This document shows positions 1 through 7,430 of a DNA stretch of 10,549 bases, in pieces (position 1 is the stretch's first letter; each line of letters opens with the position of its first letter). Both the position numbers and the translations under genes were made by a program. The stretch covers positions 1-10,549 of the forward strand of contig CAYNYI010000096.1 of assembly GCA_964401455.1 (NCBI GenBank), read 5' to 3'. The notes below the pieces were generated by a model. It made no database searches. It was not told the DNA's origin and worked only from the letters and a program-made list of their open reading frames with translations. Origin of the DNA: CAYNYI01 sp964401455. GTDB taxonomy: Bacteria; Fibrobacterota; OXYB2-FULL-49-7; CAYNYI01.

Positions 1-106
1 TAATACAAAAGATCTTCTATTGCCTTGTCCAGAATGCGGAGGTTTTGACCGTGAAATTACTGAAGGCAAGGATGTATTGCTAAAATCTATACAAATCAAT
101 GAGTAA
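1..106 (+). CDS. hypA: Hydrogenase nickel incorporation protein HypA, C-terminal fragment
   Basis: Only the last 34 codons are in the window; the 5' end lies upstream. The reading frame starts at base 2 and ends with TAA at 104-106. HypA is a small zinc metallochaperone that works with HypB to insert nickel into the large subunit of [NiFe] hydrogenase. The visible part contains a CPECGG motif, the second of the two CxxC pairs that bind the structural zinc, followed by the typical tail with EITEGKDVLLKSIQI. The first CxxC pair and the N-terminal nickel-binding Met-His lie outside the window. It is followed 15 bases later by hypB, with four more hyp genes after that, which makes the assignment secure despite the short length. 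Confidence 0.9.
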   Translation, partial: NTKDLLLPCPECGGFDREITEGKDVLLKSIQINE

Positions 107-121
107 GGGGGGAAAGGTAAA

Positions 122-760
122 GTGGGCAAAAAGATAGAAATAAATATGAGCGCGCGAGAAAAAAATGACGCGGCGGCAAAAAAAAACCGGGAAATTTTTA
201 ATAATAGGAGTCTTCGTGTTTTTAATATTATCAGCTCCCCAGGCTCTGGCAAGACTTCTATTCTCGAATATGCCGCAGAAAAGCTCGGTTCAAAACTGGC
301 TGTTATTGTAGGCGATGTTTTTACTACACAGGATGCTGACAGAATAAATAAGAAGGGCTGCGTTGCCGTTCAGGTAGAAACCGGAGGCGGCTGTCATTTG
401 AACGCGGAGATGGTTCGTGATGCTTATGAGCAGCTTGACACGAAAAAAACAGAAATTCTTGTTATAGAAAATGTAGGCAACCTTGTTTGCCCGTCAACAT
501 ACGATTTGGGCGAGGATAAAAAAATCGCTGTAATTTCTCTTCCGGAAGGTGATGAAAAGCCGTCAAAATATCCTGCTCTTTTCAACAGGGCAGACGCGGT
601 TATTATTAATAAAATTGATCTGGCTCCTTTTGTAGATTTTAATATTGAAAGAGCCGAGTCAGATTGCCGTAAACTCAATAAGGATGTTCGTGTTATAAGA
701 ACATCCGTAAAAACAGGCGAGGGAATGGACAGTTTTATCGACTATCTGGAAAAAAGATGA
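122..760 (+). CDS. hypB: Hydrogenase nickel incorporation GTPase HypB
   Basis: HypB is a cytoplasmic SIMIBI-class GTPase that drives nickel transfer into the hydrogenase large subunit together with HypA. The 212-residue protein starts with GTG, preceded by a strong purine-rich ribosome site (GGGGGGAAAGG at about 108-118). The P-loop SSPGSGKT is at residues 38-45 and the guanine-specificity motif NKID at 163-166. The metal site at the dimer interface is present: Cys91-His92 in the TGGGCHL motif, and Cys123 in the ENVGNLVCP motif. The protein is short at the N-terminus. It has neither the CxxCGC high-affinity nickel motif of the E. coli protein nor a histidine-rich nickel-storage stretch, so it is a GTPase-only form. 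Its last four bases (ATGA, 757-760) overlap the start of hypF, which indicates translational coupling. Confidence 0.97.
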   Translation: MGKKIEINMSAREKNDAAAKKNREIFNNRSLRVFNIISSPGSGKTSILEYAAEKLGSKLAVIVGDVFTTQDADRINKKGCVAVQVETGGGCHLNAEMVRDAYEQLDTKKTEILVIENVGNLVCPSTYDLGEDKKIAVISLPEGDEKPSKYPALFNRADAVIINKIDLAPFVDFNIERAESDCRKLNKDVRVIRTSVKTGEGMDSFIDYLEKR

Positions 761-2883
761 ATGGTAAGAAGGTTACTGTTAAAGGTACTGTACAGGGAGT
801 GGGTTTCAGACCTTATATTTATAATCTTGCTCTTGAATATGGTATAAACGGTGATGTAATGAATACCCCTGACGGAGTGGTTATTTGTGCATCCGGGGAG
901 AATCTGGAAGAATTTATAAGACTAATTCCGCAGAAAGCTCCTCCACTTGCCGGAATAACCTCTCTGGAATCTGAACCTACGGAAAATCCACACGAAGGCT
1001 TTTATATTCGACCTTCTTCAAGGACCGGAAAAAACAAAGCTGTTATTACAACAGACAGTCGTGTATGTGACAAGTGTCTGAAAGAATTTTTTGATCCTCT
1101 AAATAGAAGATATCTTTATCCTTTCATTAATTGTACAGACTGTGGACCACGTTATACACTAATAAGGGATCTTCCATACGACCGTCCTCTTACTTCGATG
1201 GGATCTTTTTATATGTGTGCCGAATGTCAAAAAGAGTATGACGATCCCTGTAGCAGGCGTTTTCACGCTCAGCCTAATTGCTGTCCTGAGTGCGGCCCGG
1301 TTTATAATGATGCGGACAAGGCCGTTACTGTAATTGAAAATGGCGGAATTGTCGCGATAAAAGGTATTGGCGGCTATCATTTGTGTTGTGATGCCGATAA
1401 TGAAAAAGCGGTTTATAAGCTGAGGGAATTTAAAAAAAGAAATTCCAAGCCGTTTGCTGTTATGGTGCCGGATATTGAAAACATTATTCTTTCCAAAGAT
1501 GAAAAAGCGGTCATGGAGGGTCCCGAAAGGCCGATACTACTGGTTAACTCTGAAGATATACCTCCGGGCGTGGCACCGGGACTGAATACTTTGGGCATAA
1601 TGCTGCCGTATGCTCCGATTCATTACCTGCTTTTTCTTAAAGGGAAATTCAGGATGCTTGTCATGACAAGCGGTAATATGAACGATGAACCTATGAGGAT
1701 TTCGGGGGGAGACGTATTCCTGGATAATCCGGCTGATTTTATTCTCGATCATAATAGAGATATTGTTGTAAGGAATGATGATTCCATAGTCAGGATGATA
1801 GGCAAATCGCCGGTTATTCTAAGGAGGGGAAGAGGGTACTCCCCGCAGAGTATCTTTATATTGAATGATGCTGACGGATACCTCGGCACAGGATCAATCC
1901 TTAAAAATACCGTGACGCTCGGACGCGGCAGGGAGTTGATCATGTCACAGCATATAGGAGACCTTACAACCGTGGAGACTCTGGAAGCGGCGGAGAATGC
2001 GGTCTCTCACCTTTACAAGGCTTTGGGAACCGGTGTTACACGTATTGCCGCCGATATGCATCCTGATTTTCCCATTGAGAATTTTACCGGAAAAAATGAT
2101 TCTCCGGTTGTCCGTATCCAGCATCATGCCGCTCATGCCTATTCCTGCATGGCTGAGCACGGTCTTAAAAGCTGTGTGGCGGCAGTCTTTGACGGGGTGG
2201 GATATGGGCCGGACGGAAACTCATGGGGCAGCGAATTTCTTGCGATTGACGGATCTGTGGTTCAAAGGATGGGTCATGCTGAGTATTTCAGGCTCCCCGG
2301 AGGCGATGCCTGTGTTCGTGAGCCTCTGCGGACGGCGCTTTCTATCATGTACCCAAATAATGCCGGATACGAGGGTATGGAGAATATTCTGGCGATGCTT
2401 TCTTCTGACTCTCCGATGCCGCTTTCATGCGGAATGGGAAGAATATTTGATGCGGCAGCCGCTTTAACGGGTATATGCCGTTATCAGACCTATGAAGGAC
2501 AAGCTCCGATGATGTTTGAGGCGGCCGCAGATAGGACTGTTAAAGACCGTTATCATGCATCGGTATTGTCACCCGGATTGCTTCTTAGAGAGATGTCCGC
2601 GGATGACTCCGATATACAGGTAAAGTCCGCGAAATTTCATAATACAGTTATATCTGATACCGCTGATATGTTGACCAAGCTTCATACTGAGACAGGGATA
2701 AAGAATATCTGTCTAACCGGGGGGTGTTTTCAAAACAAGATTATTACTGAAGGTTTGATTAAAAGTTTAAAAGGTATCGCCGATATTTATACACACAGAA
2801 GGATTCCTCCAAATGATGGAGGTATCGCTTCTGGTCAGGTATACGCAATGAGTCTGAATCATACAGGTGAGATTAAATATTAG
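757..2883 (+). CDS. hypF: Carbamoyltransferase HypF, hydrogenase maturation
   Basis: HypF uses carbamoyl phosphate and ATP to carbamoylate the C-terminal cysteine of HypE, the first step in making the cyanide ligands of the [NiFe] site. All domains are visible in the 708 residues. The N-terminus is acylphosphatase-like, with VQGVGFRP at residues 12-19. The double zinc finger has cysteines at 104/107, 126/129, 154/157 and 176/179, which is exactly the family spacing CX2C-X18-CX2C-X24-CX2C-X18-CX2C. A YrdC-like domain follows at roughly 190-370. The C-terminal Kae1-like domain has the metal-binding HHAAH at 456-460, a GGCFQN motif near 655-660 and a final NDGGIASGQ segment. The length is slightly below the usual 740-770 but nothing essential is missing. 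The start overlaps the hypB stop by four bases; a weak GGA-rich site precedes it. Confidence 0.98.
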   Translation: MNGKKVTVKGTVQGVGFRPYIYNLALEYGINGDVMNTPDGVVICASGENLEEFIRLIPQKAPPLAGITSLESEPTENPHEGFYIRPSSRTGKNKAVITTDSRVCDKCLKEFFDPLNRRYLYPFINCTDCGPRYTLIRDLPYDRPLTSMGSFYMCAECQKEYDDPCSRRFHAQPNCCPECGPVYNDADKAVTVIENGGIVAIKGIGGYHLCCDADNEKAVYKLREFKKRNSKPFAVMVPDIENIILSKDEKAVMEGPERPILLVNSEDIPPGVAPGLNTLGIMLPYAPIHYLLFLKGKFRMLVMTSGNMNDEPMRISGGDVFLDNPADFILDHNRDIVVRNDDSIVRMIGKSPVILRRGRGYSPQSIFILNDADGYLGTGSILKNTVTLGRGRELIMSQHIGDLTTVETLEAAENAVSHLYKALGTGVTRIAADMHPDFPIENFTGKNDSPVVRIQHHAAHAYSCMAEHGLKSCVAAVFDGVGYGPDGNSWGSEFLAIDGSVVQRMGHAEYFRLPGGDACVREPLRTALSIMYPNNAGYEGMENILAMLSSDSPMPLSCGMGRIFDAAAALTGICRYQTYEGQAPMMFEAAADRTVKDRYHASVLSPGLLLREMSADDSDIQVKSAKFHNTVISDTADMLTKLHTETGIKNICLTGGCFQNKIITEGLIKSLKGIADIYTHRRIPPNDGGIASGQVYAMSLNHTGEIKY

Positions 2884-2892
2884 GAGTTTTTT

Positions 2893-3117
2893 ATGTGTCT
2901 TTCCATACCGGGAAAAGTAGTCGAAATCGAAGGAGAATCCGCAAAAGTTGATATCAATGGTGTTATTACATCAGCTGATATAAGTATGATTAAGAAAGAA
3001 GGCGTTTCTGCCGGAGATTATATACTTGTTCATACCGGGTATGCCCTTCAAAAATTTACTCCTGCGGAAGCAAAGGAAAATCTTGAACTTTATCGGAGAC
3101 TCATGGAAGATGAATGA
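2893..3117 (+). CDS. hypC: Hydrogenase maturation chaperone HypC (HypC/HybG/HupF family)
   Basis: HypC is a small chaperone that binds HypD while the Fe(CN)2CO unit is built and then carries it to the hydrogenase large-subunit precursor. The 74-residue protein begins MCLSIPGKV. Cys2, exposed after removal of the initiator Met, is the essential iron-binding residue, and His47 in the VHTGYA segment corresponds to the conserved histidine of the family. The length is normal. It lies nine bases after hypF, and a TAGGAG ribosome site (2881-2886) overlaps the hypF stop codon. Its 3' end overlaps hypD by eight bases. A single hypC-type gene is visible, so whether the organism has a second, hydrogenase-specific paralogue such as HybG cannot be told here. 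Confidence 0.97.
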   Translation: MCLSIPGKVVEIEGESAKVDINGVITSADISMIKKEGVSAGDYILVHTGYALQKFTPAEAKENLELYRRLMEDE

Positions 3118-4174
3118 TAATTTTAACGACTCTTTCTTTTGCCGGAGAATTCTGCAAAAAATAACAGCTTTAGCGTCAGGATCCGGGCCTATGCGGTTTA
3201 TGGAAGTGTGCGGTACTCATACCGTAAGAATCGGTGAAGCGGGCATAAGGTCTCTTTTGCCGAAAAATATTTCCCTGGTTTCCGGCCCCGGATGTCCGGT
3301 TTGTGTTACACCGGGTTCATATATTGACAACGCTGTTGAGGCGGCTCTGCGAGAGGGTTTCAAGATTGCAACTTTTGGGGATATGATAAGGGTGCCCGGA
3401 GAAAACTGGAGTCTTGAAAGTGCGAGAGCCTCGGGGGTTAAGGTGGAGGTTGTAACCTCCCCATATGATGTGCTCAATATAACCGGACCTGTTATGTTTC
3501 TTGCTGTCGGGTTTGAGACGACAGCCGCCCCTATAGCTGCCGCGGTTTCTAAAGCGGTGGAAAGTAAGAGAGACGATATTTTTTTTTATACCTCTTTAAA
3601 AACAGTCCCGCCGGCACTGAAGGCATTGCAGAGTATGCCGGATATCGGTATTGACGGCTTCCTTCTTCCGGGGCATGTAAGTGTAATAATCGGAGAAGAA
3701 GCATATTCCGGTTTGCAGGTTCCGTCAGTAATTTCCGGTTTTGAGACCGCTGATATTCTCAGCTCCGTATATATGCTGGCAGAGCTTTTTGTGAAAAATA
3801 AAAATAAAGTGCTGAACGCATACAGCCGTGTGGTCCGGAAGTCAGGATCAGAAGGCGCGAAGAGACTTCTCGAAGAATTTTTTACGCCTTCATCTGAGCC
3901 ATGGCGCGAGCTTGGTTCTATAGAGGGCGCTTCATTGTCTCTAAAAGATAAATATGCCTTTCTTGATGCCCGCAAAGTTTTTAAAATGCCTCCTTTGAAG
4001 GATGCTGCTACAGAAAACTGCCGCTGCGGCGATGTACTCAAAGGAGTTATTACTCCTGTGAGCTGTCCGCTTTTTGGCAACGGCTGTACTCCGGATTCTC
4101 CGGTCGGACCATGCATGGTCTCATCCGAGGGTTCCTGTTCGGCTTATTACAGATACGAAAGGGCCGGTATATGA
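3110..4174 (+). CDS. hypD: Hydrogenase maturation iron-sulfur protein HypD
   Basis: HypD is the [4Fe-4S] scaffold on which, with HypC, the iron receives its two CN ligands and its CO. From the ATG at 3110 the protein has 354 residues, the family's usual length is about 360-375. Cys34 lies in the EVCGTHT motif, and Cys62 and Cys65 in GPGCPVC; these match the conserved cysteines of the active site. A GFETTAAP motif and an LLPGHVS motif follow. The C-terminal cluster region carries Cys304, 306, 319, 326, 335 and 343, including the CTPDSPVGPCMVSSEG signature. I chose 3110 because it overlaps the hypC stop by eight bases and gives a normal N-terminus; an in-frame ATG at 3026 would put 28 extra residues inside hypC. 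It ends in an ATGA overlap with hypE. Confidence 0.97.
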   Translation: MNDNFNDSFFCRRILQKITALASGSGPMRFMEVCGTHTVRIGEAGIRSLLPKNISLVSGPGCPVCVTPGSYIDNAVEAALREGFKIATFGDMIRVPGENWSLESARASGVKVEVVTSPYDVLNITGPVMFLAVGFETTAAPIAAAVSKAVESKRDDIFFYTSLKTVPPALKALQSMPDIGIDGFLLPGHVSVIIGEEAYSGLQVPSVISGFETADILSSVYMLAELFVKNKNKVLNAYSRVVRKSGSEGAKRLLEEFFTPSSEPWRELGSIEGASLSLKDKYAFLDARKVFKMPPLKDAATENCRCGDVLKGVITPVSCPLFGNGCTPDSPVGPCMVSSEGSCSAYYRYERAGI

Positions 4175-5190
4175 AAAATACGACTGGTAATTATATTTCT
4201 CTCGGTCATGGGGGAGGAGGTCGAGAGACAGCCTCGCTCATTAATAACATAATAAAGAGAAATCTTGGCAATTCGATTCTTGACAAAATGGAAGACGGTG
4301 CCGTTTTGACATCTAAAAAAGAGATTGTTTACAGTACTGATTCTTTTGTTGTGAGCCCCCTTTTTTTTCCCGGGGGCGATATCGGGAAGCTGTCAATCTG
4401 TGGCACCGTAAACGATATCTCTGTTATGGGTGCCCGTCCTGTTTACATGTCTTTTTCTCTTATAATTGAGGAGGGGTTTTCAGTCCGTGAACTTGAAAAA
4501 ATTGTTGAATCCGCGGCTGCCACTGCTTCCGAGGCAGGAATAGATATTGTATGCGGAGACACAAAAGTTGTGGAGAAAGGCAGCTGTGACGGTATTTATA
4601 TCAATACATCCGGTATCGGATATCTTGAAAGTCCTCGGAGGTTATCATGCGAATCTGTAAATGCGGGAGATTCCATTCTGATCAGCGGTGATATCGGGAG
4701 ACATGGAGCATGTATTATGGCTCTGAGGAATAATATAGGTTCTTCAGAAGAGATAGCAAGTGATTGTGCTCTGCTTACACCTTTAACATACGGACTTTAC
4801 GGTGATCCTGAAATAGGATTGCGGATGATGCGCGATACAACAAGAGGAGGATTGGCTGCCGCGCTGAACGAAATAGCTGAAGCCTCCTGTGTTACTATAT
4901 CGATAGAAGAAGAAAGCGTTCCGGTATCTAAATCTGTTGCCGCGGTGTCCGGACTGCTTGGAATAAGCCCTTTCACCATGGCTTGCGAGGGGAGATTTAC
5001 GGCAGCGGTAAAAAGTGATGATGCTAATAAGGCTCTTGACAAACTGCGCTCGTTGCCTGGAGGAGAAAATGCCGCAATTATCGGAAGGGCAGAGGAAAAG
5101 AAAAAAGTTCCCGCGGTTATTGTTACGCCGCTTGGCGCCAGGCGGGTTCTTGAAATGCCCCGGGGAGAAATGTTGCCCAGGATCTGCTGA
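4171..5190 (+). CDS. hypE: Hydrogenase maturation protein HypE (carbamoyl dehydratase)
   Basis: HypE receives a carbamoyl group from HypF on its C-terminal cysteine and dehydrates it with ATP to a thiocyanate, which donates the CN ligands to iron on HypC-HypD. The 339-residue protein is a PurM/AIR-synthase-type ATPase. A glycine-rich LGHGGGGR is at residues 11-18, FFPGGDIG at 65-72, and RDTTRGG at 221-227. It ends in PRIC, so the acceptor cysteine is the last residue, Cys339, as required for function. The ATG at 4171 overlaps the hypD stop by four bases; an in-frame ATG at 4111 inside hypD would add 20 residues before the conserved start and is unlikely. It is the last gene of the hyp operon and runs convergently into pdxJ. 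Confidence 0.98.
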   Translation: MKNTTGNYISLGHGGGGRETASLINNIIKRNLGNSILDKMEDGAVLTSKKEIVYSTDSFVVSPLFFPGGDIGKLSICGTVNDISVMGARPVYMSFSLIIEEGFSVRELEKIVESAAATASEAGIDIVCGDTKVVEKGSCDGIYINTSGIGYLESPRRLSCESVNAGDSILISGDIGRHGACIMALRNNIGSSEEIASDCALLTPLTYGLYGDPEIGLRMMRDTTRGGLAAALNEIAEASCVTISIEEESVPVSKSVAAVSGLLGISPFTMACEGRFTAAVKSDDANKALDKLRSLPGGENAAIIGRAEEKKKVPAVIVTPLGARRVLEMPRGEMLPRIC

Positions 5191-5235
5191 TAAATTTAAT
5201 AAACAGGGGCGTTCATAGCTGCTGCGGTCCGCTGC
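5191..5235. other. Convergent gap between hypE and pdxJ
   Basis: These 45 bases separate the stop codons of two convergent genes. I looked for a stem with a T-run on either strand and found none. The only structure is a short GCGG-T-CCGC dyad near 5224-5232, flanked by two direct copies of GCTGC, too small for a standard intrinsic terminator. Transcripts from both sides may run into the opposite gene, or termination may be Rho-dependent. Confidence 0.5.
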
Positions 5236-5955
5236 TCAGGTAATATCTGTAATTTCAAGCATCTGTGAAACGGCGCTTCCGATTCCGCAAATGACGGCTC
5301 TTGCGATTATTGAATGACCTATGTTAAGCTCCTCAATTTCAGGCAGCTCGGCAATCCTTAATGTGTTCTCATAATCAAGTCCGTGTCCGGCGTTTATTCT
5401 CAGACCTTTTCCTGCGGCATAAGAGGTGGTGTTTTTTAAAATTTGAAATTCCCTTTCCTGTTCATTATCATCCGGAGCTCCGCAGTACCTCCCAGTATGC
5501 AGTTCTATATAGGCGGCTCCGGTTTTCAGCGTTTCGTTAACCTGTTCTTCAGACGGATCTATGAAAAGTGATACTTGGATTCCGGCATTCATAAGTTCAC
5601 CGGCTGCTCTTTTTATTCTTTCTAAGCCGGCTACCACATCGAGTCCGCCCTCGGTGGTAAGTTCTTGTCTTTTCTCCGGTACAATGGTAACCATGTAGGG
5701 CTTTACCTTCAAAGCTATAGCAACCATTTCATCTGTAGCGGCCATTTCCATATTCAGTCTTGTCCGGGCGGTGTCTTTTATAAGAAATAGATCATTGTCT
5801 TGTATATGTCTTCTGTCTTCACGGAGGTGTGCCGTTATTCCGCCTGCGCCGGCCTTTTCAACCTCTTTAACTACTTCTCTAAGGTCCGGATAACGAGCGA
5901 GTCTTACCTGTCTGAGAGTGGCGGTGTGATCTATATTGACTGATAGTAAAGGCAT
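5236..5955 (-). CDS. pdxJ: Pyridoxine 5'-phosphate synthase PdxJ
   Basis: PdxJ is a cytoplasmic TIM-barrel enzyme that condenses 1-deoxy-D-xylulose 5-phosphate with 3-amino-2-oxopropyl phosphate (the PdxA product) to pyridoxine 5'-phosphate. The 239 residues align along the whole family: NIDHTATLRQ at 7-16, AHLREDRRHIQD at 42-53, LNMEMA at 67-72, VPEKRQELTTEGGLDV at 92-107, SLFIDP at 129-134, IELHTG at 150-155, INAGHGL at 187-193 and NIGHSIIARAV at 211-221. The catalytic residues His43, Glu70 and His191 are present. The start is at 5955, with a GGAG ribosome site about nine bases upstream. It lies 13 bases after the deacetylase-like gene on the same strand and is probably co-transcribed with it. 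The presence of PdxJ implies the DXP-dependent B6 route; pdxA is not in the window. Confidence 0.98.
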   Translation of the reverse strand: MPLLSVNIDHTATLRQVRLARYPDLREVVKEVEKAGAGGITAHLREDRRHIQDNDLFLIKDTARTRLNMEMAATDEMVAIALKVKPYMVTIVPEKRQELTTEGGLDVVAGLERIKRAAGELMNAGIQVSLFIDPSEEQVNETLKTGAAYIELHTGRYCGAPDDNEQEREFQILKNTTSYAAGKGLRINAGHGLDYENTLRIAELPEIEELNIGHSIIARAVICGIGSAVSQMLEITDIT

Positions 5956-5968
5956 TTATCGGCTCCGG

Positions 5969-7282
5969 TTAAAGAATTTCGGATATAAGTGTGAATTTTA
6001 TATCTTTATTTATCTCTTTTTTCAATATTTTCTCCAGATTTTTAAGATTAGCTGCGGAGTATTCCGTTATCAGCACGGCAGGGGTTCCTTTGCGTCTGGT
6101 TTTTTTAACTGTGGTGAAGACTATTCTTTCGGCTTTCTCAAAAGAAGCATCTTTGTTGATAATTGCATCGGCTTTGACGGTTTTTATACCTGTTTCCTTA
6201 GCCGCCGCCAAAATCTTTGATCGTTCCGAAAAGGAGTTGTCAACGAAATATTGGTATTTCTTTCGAAGAAATCCAAATGTCTTTATCATGGTTTCCTTGT
6301 CTTGCGCGGCTCTTTTACCCATATACATACAAGCGCCGTGGTACCCTCTGAAAGTCGAGTATAAATTATCGATAGTTTCTCCGATTCTTTTTTCCGAATA
6401 GTGCAGGAGTATAGTGTTTTGTGGAGGCTTTTTATACTGGTAGTTTTCCGGCTCCATTGGAATCATACATATGAATTCCGTTTCAGAGTTTTTTTCCGGT
6501 ATTTTCAGAATTTGCCCCTCAGGCGGGAGCCATGCTATATTAACCGGTATTCCCAGTTGATCGGCGATTACACAGGCTTTTTGGGGCTCGGGGAGATCTG
6601 TAATAAGGAGCGCTATTACGGTTGATCCCTCCGGAAGTTCCGAGGCATAAAAGAGAGATATCTTTCTGAATATATCGCCTTGGTGTTTTATCGTTATTAC
6701 AATCCTGTCTTTTTTTTCCTCCGCTTCAGATATGTTGAGCGAGGTAATTCCGGAATTTTTGACCGTACGAAATATATCAGCGGCGTATGAAGGAAGCGGG
6801 CGACCTTTAGGCAGGTATGCTTTCTCGTTTAGCACTTGCCGGTCTATTGAAATCTTTCTATTGACCCGCACTCCGGGATACGCCGAATAGGCTGAGTCAA
6901 GAAGGCTGTCCAGAAAAAAGATGGAGGCTTTTCCTTTCTTGGAAAGACCAAAAATATTCAGAATTTCCGAAGCAAAAGATCTTTCTTTCTTTTCTCTTTC
7001 AGAATTAACCGGAGGAAGAATTATGGGGTTATTATCCAACGGTTTTTGAACGGATTTTTTATCCTCAACCGCTTTATAAGGGTCTTTTTCGGTTGCTTTT
7101 TTTGGGTTGTTTTCTGACCTGACAGTATCTGCCCAGTCGGATCCGGAATAAATGAAAAATATCAGAACAACGGTGGTCAGAAGTAAAAGAAAGGACTTAA
7201 GCGGCTTTTCGTTATTATACACATTTTTTAAACGGGCGGTGCCCTTAATCGCTTTTCTACGGTTTTTTCTTCTTGCGGTCAT
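5969..7282 (-). CDS. Membrane-anchored divergent polysaccharide deacetylase-like protein, active site degenerate
   Basis: The 437-residue protein has a very basic N-terminus (1-29), one membrane segment (about 30-46), a polar linker rich in Lys, Glu and Pro (about 50-115), and a large domain that should lie in the periplasm. From residue 220 to the end its pattern follows the divergent polysaccharide deacetylase (YibQ-type) fold in order. ALLITDLP (224-231) sits where IVIDDLG is expected, IAWLP at 249-253, MIPMEP at 273-278 for HLPMEP, CMYMGK at 318-323 for NHMGS, YFVDNS at 345-350 for FLDS, and LITEYS at 404-409 for the IGHP segment. Most catalytic or metal positions are thus replaced, so it may be a non-catalytic relative. 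No good Shine-Dalgarno precedes the ATG at 7282. Family assignment is by pattern recognition, moderately sure; the function is not known. Confidence 0.7.
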   Translation of the reverse strand: MTARRKNRRKAIKGTARLKNVYNNEKPLKSFLLLLTTVVLIFFIYSGSDWADTVRSENNPKKATEKDPYKAVEDKKSVQKPLDNNPIILPPVNSEREKKERSFASEILNIFGLSKKGKASIFFLDSLLDSAYSAYPGVRVNRKISIDRQVLNEKAYLPKGRPLPSYAADIFRTVKNSGITSLNISEAEEKKDRIVITIKHQGDIFRKISLFYASELPEGSTVIALLITDLPEPQKACVIADQLGIPVNIAWLPPEGQILKIPEKNSETEFICMIPMEPENYQYKKPPQNTILLHYSEKRIGETIDNLYSTFRGYHGACMYMGKRAAQDKETMIKTFGFLRKKYQYFVDNSFSERSKILAAAKETGIKTVKADAIINKDASFEKAERIVFTTVKKTRRKGTPAVLITEYSAANLKNLEKILKKEINKDIKFTLISEIL

Positions 7283-7430
7283 TGGAGGTTCTTTTTAAAA
7301 ATGGACTGAAGAAAAAACTAAAACTTTTCATCACCTCTCCGCCAGTTTATTGTATAAACAGAAGAGTCCAACTCAAAAGCGTTGCGGATTCTCAGAGACT
7401 TTTTTTATATTGAGTGGGAAAGAATTGCAT
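7283..7430. promoter_or_regulatory. Divergent intergenic region, probable promoters both ways
   Basis: This 148-base gap lies between the divergently transcribed deacetylase-like gene (-) and the coiled-coil/TPR gene (+) and must hold at least the plus-strand promoter. For the + strand, TATATT at 7406-7411 is a reasonable -10 box, but the best -35 at 18 bases (TTGCGG, 7382-7387) matches only three of six positions, and the -10 is just 19 bases from the ATG. For the - strand, TACAAT (7354 to 7349) is a possible -10 without a good -35. No gene of convincing length fits here. A small inverted repeat is listed separately. Confidence 0.4.
7345..7359. repeat. Perfect 6-bp inverted repeat, possible operator
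   Basis: GTTTAT and ATAAAC form a perfect dyad around a three-base TGT centre. It lies near the middle of the divergent intergenic region and overlaps the candidate minus-strand -10 box TACAAT, a place where a repressor site would act. It is short and AT-rich, so it could be chance. It does not match a regulator site I can name. Confidence 0.3.

Noticed and set aside
1997..2467. 156-codon open frame inside hypF on the same strand
   Set aside because: It lies wholly within the conserved Kae1-like domain of HypF in another frame and encodes a sequence with no coherent domain pattern; it is a shadow of hypF.
3586..4116. 176-codon open frame antisense to hypD
   Set aside because: It mirrors a strongly conserved HypD segment on the opposite strand, has no ribosome site or family resemblance, and is best explained by codon bias of hypD.
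4355..4377. GCCCCC, T-run, GGGGGC inverted repeat inside hypE
   Set aside because: It looks like a hairpin with a T8 tract, but the bases encode the conserved SPLFFPGGD motif of HypE, the frame continues intact, and the T-run is in the loop rather than after the stem. Coding constraint explains it.
5936..6625. Several + strand open frames opposite the deacetylase-like gene
   Set aside because: Their hydrophobic, Phe-rich products arise from reading a Lys/Glu-rich gene backwards; none has a ribosome site or a recognisable domain.
7283..7309. GGAGG followed by ATG on the + strand near the start of the deacetylase-like gene
   Set aside because: The ATG at 7301 is followed by one codon and then a stop, so it cannot start a gene; the GGAGG is on the wrong strand for the deacetylase-like gene.
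7350..7430. 27-codon N-terminal extension of the coiled-coil/TPR gene from a TTG
   Set aside because: There is no ribosome site in front of the TTG, and the extension overlaps the likely promoter region; the ATG at 7431 has a GGAAAG site at good spacing.
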